The translations under genes and the position numbers were made by a program. Below are positions 5,444 through 7,980 of a stretch of 7,980 nucleotides of DNA, piece by piece. Origin of the DNA: Bacteriovoracaceae bacterium (GTDB taxonomy: Bacteria; Bdellovibrionota; Bacteriovoracia; Bacteriovoracales; Bacteriovoracaceae). Where the stretch lies: contig JAGOVR010000069.1 of NCBI GenBank assembly GCA_018060635.1, forward strand, positions 1 to 7,980. Direction: 5' to 3'. Position 1 is the stretch's first letter. Each line of letters starts with the position of its first letter. Below the pieces are notes generated by a model. It saw only the letters and a program-made list of their open reading frames with translations. It had not been told where the DNA came from and did no database searches.

Positions 5444-6625
5444 ATGAAAAAGAGTGTTAAAAATTTTTGGTTTGTCATTTATATATTGGGGGTTATTCTT
5501 TTTTTTATAAGCTGTTCGAGTGATAAAAAAAATAATGGAGAAGAGTCAGAAGCTTTTATTATTGATGGAACAGTAGTAAAAGTTTTAGACTTTCTATTTC
5601 CTTCGGCTTACGCCAAAGATACAACTGATTTTATAGCAGGATGTACCCCTTGTTCAGATACAAATTCATGCGCTTCTCTGTATGTTGTTCATGATAGTTT
5701 TGATCGAACCTTAGTTTGCCAAACGTCTATAAATTCAGTTGGTTTTTTTAAATTTGATTTCCCTTCTCAGCCGACTGTTTTAAAAGGGAATGTCATTACT
5801 CAAATTGAGGCCATAACTTCTACTAAAGTTAGAAACTATTCTACACCTATAGGAAATACCTCAAAGAGGGGACTTATCTTGACGGCAGAAGAATCGATGA
5901 ATTCGACAGCGATTCTCCATGATTTAATTACCTTACGTAGTCAAGATACATTAGATTGGCAAAACTATAAAGAAAGTGAGCTGGTTAGTTTAGTGAGTGA
6001 TAGTAAAGTGCGCTATCCTGCTTTGCAACTGTACACGGCCTTAGACACTCTTTTTGTTATTAATGGATTTTCTTCATTGGAAGAATTCTTTAATAATCCT
6101 TATTCTTCTAGGGGGTCCACGCAATATTGTCTTTTAAGTATGATGACAAGTATTGATGACTATTTATCTCTTCATAATATGGGATTAAATCAAATTAGCA
6201 GTACAGATGAAATTCCTTTTTATGATTTTGTTAAGACTCAAGATCCTTATATTAGGATATGTTTTAGCTATCTTCAGTTCTATTTTTTGGGTGGGAATAA
6301 TAATTTTAACACTGTTCCTTTTCCTGATAACGCTCCTCCATCTATTCATGCCAATACCACTACAACTCCTAATGGAACTCCTGTGGATATTACTATCTAT
6401 GTATGGGATCCAGAAGGGGATGATGTTACTTATGACATCAGTGGTTTTCAAGGTTCAGCAACTATTAGTAATAGAATAGAGACTAATAGTTTTATAACAT
6501 TCACTTTTACTCCGTTAGTGTCAAATGCGATTGTGTCTCCTAATGTGACGATAGATGACGGTCATGGAAATCAATCAATTGTTGGAGCTAGTGTTGTTAT
6601 TGGTACTGGGGGCGGTGGTCGCTAG
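5444..6625 (+). CDS. Lipoprotein with Cys-rich N-terminal part and C-terminal Ig/cadherin-like domain
   Basis: The 393-residue product is not a family I can name. It begins with a lipoprotein signal (basic MKKSVKNFW, hydrophobic core, FISC with Cys24 as lipid site) and a short charged linker. Residues 49-58 then read like a second signal-peptidase site (FLFPSAYAKD), followed by clustered cysteines at 67, 70, 76 and 92, which could form two disulfides. Residues about 78-125 resemble a small beta domain with a Gly-Phe-Phe-Lys-Phe-Asp turn, perhaps carboxypeptidase-regulatory-like. Residues about 140-280 look helical and unassigned, with Cys229 and Cys273. Residues about 296-386 form an Ig/cadherin-like beta domain with acidic DPEGDD (322-327) and DDGHGN (371-376), typical of repeats that may bind calcium. 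It ends in a Gly-rich tail, GTGGGGR. It is likely attached to the outer membrane, perhaps as a surface binding protein; this is inference. The gene appears to be transcribed alone. Confidence 0.7.
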   Translation: MKKSVKNFWFVIYILGVILFFISCSSDKKNNGEESEAFIIDGTVVKVLDFLFPSAYAKDTTDFIAGCTPCSDTNSCASLYVVHDSFDRTLVCQTSINSVGFFKFDFPSQPTVLKGNVITQIEAITSTKVRNYSTPIGNTSKRGLILTAEESMNSTAILHDLITLRSQDTLDWQNYKESELVSLVSDSKVRYPALQLYTALDTLFVINGFSSLEEFFNNPYSSRGSTQYCLLSMMTSIDDYLSLHNMGLNQISSTDEIPFYDFVKTQDPYIRICFSYLQFYFLGGNNNFNTVPFPDNAPPSIHANTTTTPNGTPVDITIYVWDPEGDDVTYDISGFQGSATISNRIETNSFITFTFTPLVSNAIVSPNVTIDDGHGNQSIVGASVVIGTGGGGR

Positions 6626-6642
6626 ATAAAATATGATAATTG

Positions 6643-6657
6643 AAAATAAATTATTTT
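6643..6657. repeat. AT palindrome between convergent genes
   Basis: AAAATAA (6643-6649) and TTATTTT (6651-6657) are exact inverted copies around one base, in the 48-base gap between the convergent lipoprotein and LolD genes. It reads the same way on both strands and ends in a T-run in each direction, but it has no G-C pairs, so any terminator role would be weak. Confidence 0.25.
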
Positions 6658-6673
6658 AGAAAGCAAGCTGGGT

Positions 6674-7339
6674 TTAAGATAAGTCCTGTGTAATCATTCC
6701 ATCCACCAGTTTAATTTTTCGAGGAGCACGATTTCCAAATTCTTCGTCATGAGTAACGAAAATAATAGTAGTTTTATATTCTTGATTAAACTTGGCAAAA
6801 AGTTCTAAGATAATATCCCCACTGGTGCTATCTAGATTTCCTGTCGGCTCATCCGCAAAAATATATTGAGGTTTCATAATAAGCGCTCTGGCAATAGCTA
6901 CTCGTTGTTGTTCTCCTCCTGAAAGATTAGCAGGTAAGCGATCAGCTTTGTCTTGCAGTCCCACTGTTTGTAAAAGCTCTCGAGCAAAAGATTCTTTCTC
7001 CATTAATAACCCTGCCTTTCTAGCAGGCAGAAGAATGTTTTCAATAGCAGTAAGTTCACTTAAGAGGTAATGAAATTGAAAAACAAAACCGATCTGTTTA
7101 TTTCTTATCTGATGAATTTCTTGAATGGACATCTTGCAAATATCTTTGCCATCATAAAAAATATTTCCTACAAAATGACGATCAAGAGTTGAGAGCATAT
7201 AAAGGAGTGTTGATTTTCCAGAACCAGAACGACCCATGAGAGAAATAAAATCTCCATTTTTTATTTCAAGATTAACATCTTTAATAACTGCGGCTTCATG
7301 AGGATTAAATTTTTTTATGAGATTTTGAGTCTTAATCAT
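6674..7339 (-). CDS. lolD: LolD-type ABC transporter ATP-binding protein
   Basis: The 221-residue product is a complete ABC ATPase of the LolD/MacB subfamily, the cytoplasmic motor that drives release of lipoproteins from the inner membrane to the carrier LolA. All nucleotide-binding motifs are intact: Walker A GRSGSGKST (36-44), Q-loop Gln88 (FVFQFH), signature LSGGEQQR (139-146), Walker B YIFADEP (159-165) and switch His197 (VTHDEE). Length is normal for LolD. The start codon follows the permease stop by two bases, and the strong ribosome site GGAGGA is formed by the last two Gly codons and stop junction of the permease, which indicates translational coupling. The permease neighbour has LolC/LolE features, supporting LolD over MacB or FtsE, though a related lipoprotein or peptide exporter is possible. 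The window encodes two probable lipoproteins such a system could handle. Confidence 0.88.
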   Translation of the reverse strand: MIKTQNLIKKFNPHEAAVIKDVNLEIKNGDFISLMGRSGSGKSTLLYMLSTLDRHFVGNIFYDGKDICKMSIQEIHQIRNKQIGFVFQFHYLLSELTAIENILLPARKAGLLMEKESFARELLQTVGLQDKADRLPANLSGGEQQRVAIARALIMKPQYIFADEPTGNLDSTSGDIILELFAKFNQEYKTTIIFVTHDEEFGNRAPRKIKLVDGMITQDLS

Positions 7340-7341
7340 AA

Positions 7342-7980
7342 TTATCCTCCTGAACGTATAATATCCATAGGCTCTAATTTTCCAGCACTACGAGCAGGTA
7401 GGATGGAGGATAAAATAGAAGAAGTAAGCGCTATACTAATGGCCTTCACATAAATAATGATATCGTAGGCTATAATCATATGGTTAGAGTTAGAACCTAT
7501 GCCTCTAGGAACTATCTCAATTTGCCCAATGAGACGACAAATAAAAAAACCCAAAATAAGCCCTATGAATCCACCAAGAGTTCCCAGAATAAGACCTTGA
7601 TAAAAAAAAAGTTGTACAATATTTTTGGGAGTGTAGCCCATAGATCTAAGGATTGCTATGTCACGTTTTTTTTGTGTTACCAGAATAGATAAAATATTAT
7701 AGATACCAAAACTGGCCACTAAAATAATAGAGATGGTCATAGAATTACGGACAATATCCTGCGTTTTAAAGACAGAGAGAATACTGGCAGAAGATTCTTT
7801 CCATGAGAGAACTTTTTCTCTGGAGCTTAATTTCCAAGCTGAAGATTTTTTTTCTACAGCATAAGGGTTCGTCACTTTTACCGCAATATCAGTAATCTCA
7901 CTGGGAGTTCCTCTTAGTTTTTGAGCATCAGAAAGAGAAGCAAAAACAGTTGTCTCATCTACTGTTTTTGCTCCTGTATC
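7342..7980 (-). CDS. LolC/LolE-family (FtsX-like) ABC permease, C-terminal part (partial)
   Basis: The frame is open to the right window edge, giving 212 codons of the C-terminal half; a GTG at 7873-7875 is internal, as the conserved protein continues upstream of it. The visible part has the end of the periplasmic domain (with WKESSASILSVFKTQDIVRN), then three membrane segments: about SMTISIILVASFGIYNILSI, a second around GLILGTLGGFIGLILGFFIC, and a last before the C-terminal PARSAGKLEPMDIIRSGG. The motif TQKKRDIAILRSMG after the first of these segments is the coupling-helix region typical of LolC/LolE and other FtsX-like permeases. The protein would form the inner-membrane channel partner of the adjacent LolD ATPase for lipoprotein sorting. 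Whether it is LolC, LolE or a single LolF-like permease cannot be decided because the N-terminus is missing. It overlaps the ribosome site of lolD. Confidence 0.85.
   Translation of the reverse strand, partial: DTGAKTVDETTVFASLSDAQKLRGTPSEITDIAVKVTNPYAVEKKSSAWKLSSREKVLSWKESSASILSVFKTQDIVRNSMTISIILVASFGIYNILSILVTQKKRDIAILRSMGYTPKNIVQLFFYQGLILGTLGGFIGLILGFFICRLIGQIEIVPRGIGSNSNHMIIAYDIIIYVKAISIALTSSILSSILPARSAGKLEPMDIIRSGG

Noticed and set aside
6185..6479. Overlapping open frames on both strands within the lipoprotein gene
   Set aside because: Both lie wholly inside the 393-residue lipoprotein frame; the hydrophobic plus-strand one only reflects the T-rich sequence read in another frame.
7480..7692. 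Open frame of 70 codons on the plus strand
   Set aside because: It is antisense to conserved membrane segments of the LolC/LolE-type permease and has no ribosome site or family features.
7873..7875. GTG as the start of the permease gene
   Set aside because: The frame stays open to the window edge and the upstream codons continue a plausible periplasmic domain; a 177-residue protein would lack the first membrane segment and most of that domain.

Overview
This AT-rich window comes from a Gram-negative bacterium. Lol-type transporter genes, two lipoprotein signal sequences, several periplasmic signal peptides and an S46-family peptidase all point to a double-membrane cell. The low G+C, the S46 peptidase and a lipoprotein with a downstream SAYA-type motif would suit a Bdellovibrionota-like (Bacteriovorax-type) lineage, but that is inference; no rRNA or lineage marker is present.

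Layout: (1) 1-2327, minus strand: an S46-family serine peptidase (513-2327), then a CpxP/Spy-like LTxxQ periplasmic protein cut by the left edge (1-407). (2) 2328-2391: a compact divergent promoter region. (3) 2392-5294, plus strand: a lipoprotein di-haem cytochrome c peroxidase, a secreted single-domain von Willebrand factor A (VWA) protein, and a membrane-anchored alpha/beta hydrolase 33 bases behind it, closed by a terminator-like hairpin near 5330-5366. (4) 5444-6625, plus strand: a lipoprotein with a Cys-rich N-terminal part and a C-terminal Ig/cadherin-like domain, preceded by an extended -10 promoter and a 5'-UTR hairpin next to the start codon. (5) 6674-7980, minus strand: a LolD-type ATPase coupled to the C-terminal half of a LolC/LolE-type permease cut by the right edge; this pair converges on the lipoprotein gene.

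The common theme is the cell envelope: lipoprotein export, periplasmic proteolysis and stress protection, peroxide removal, and surface or periplasmic binding proteins. The genes look like several short transcription units rather than one operon. I see no phage, transposon, CRISPR, tRNA or rRNA signature and no clear new defence or biosynthetic system. The points most worth a second look are the atypical active-site surroundings of the S46 peptidase, the Cys-framed secreted VWA protein beside the hydrolase, and the hairpin next to the lipoprotein start codon.
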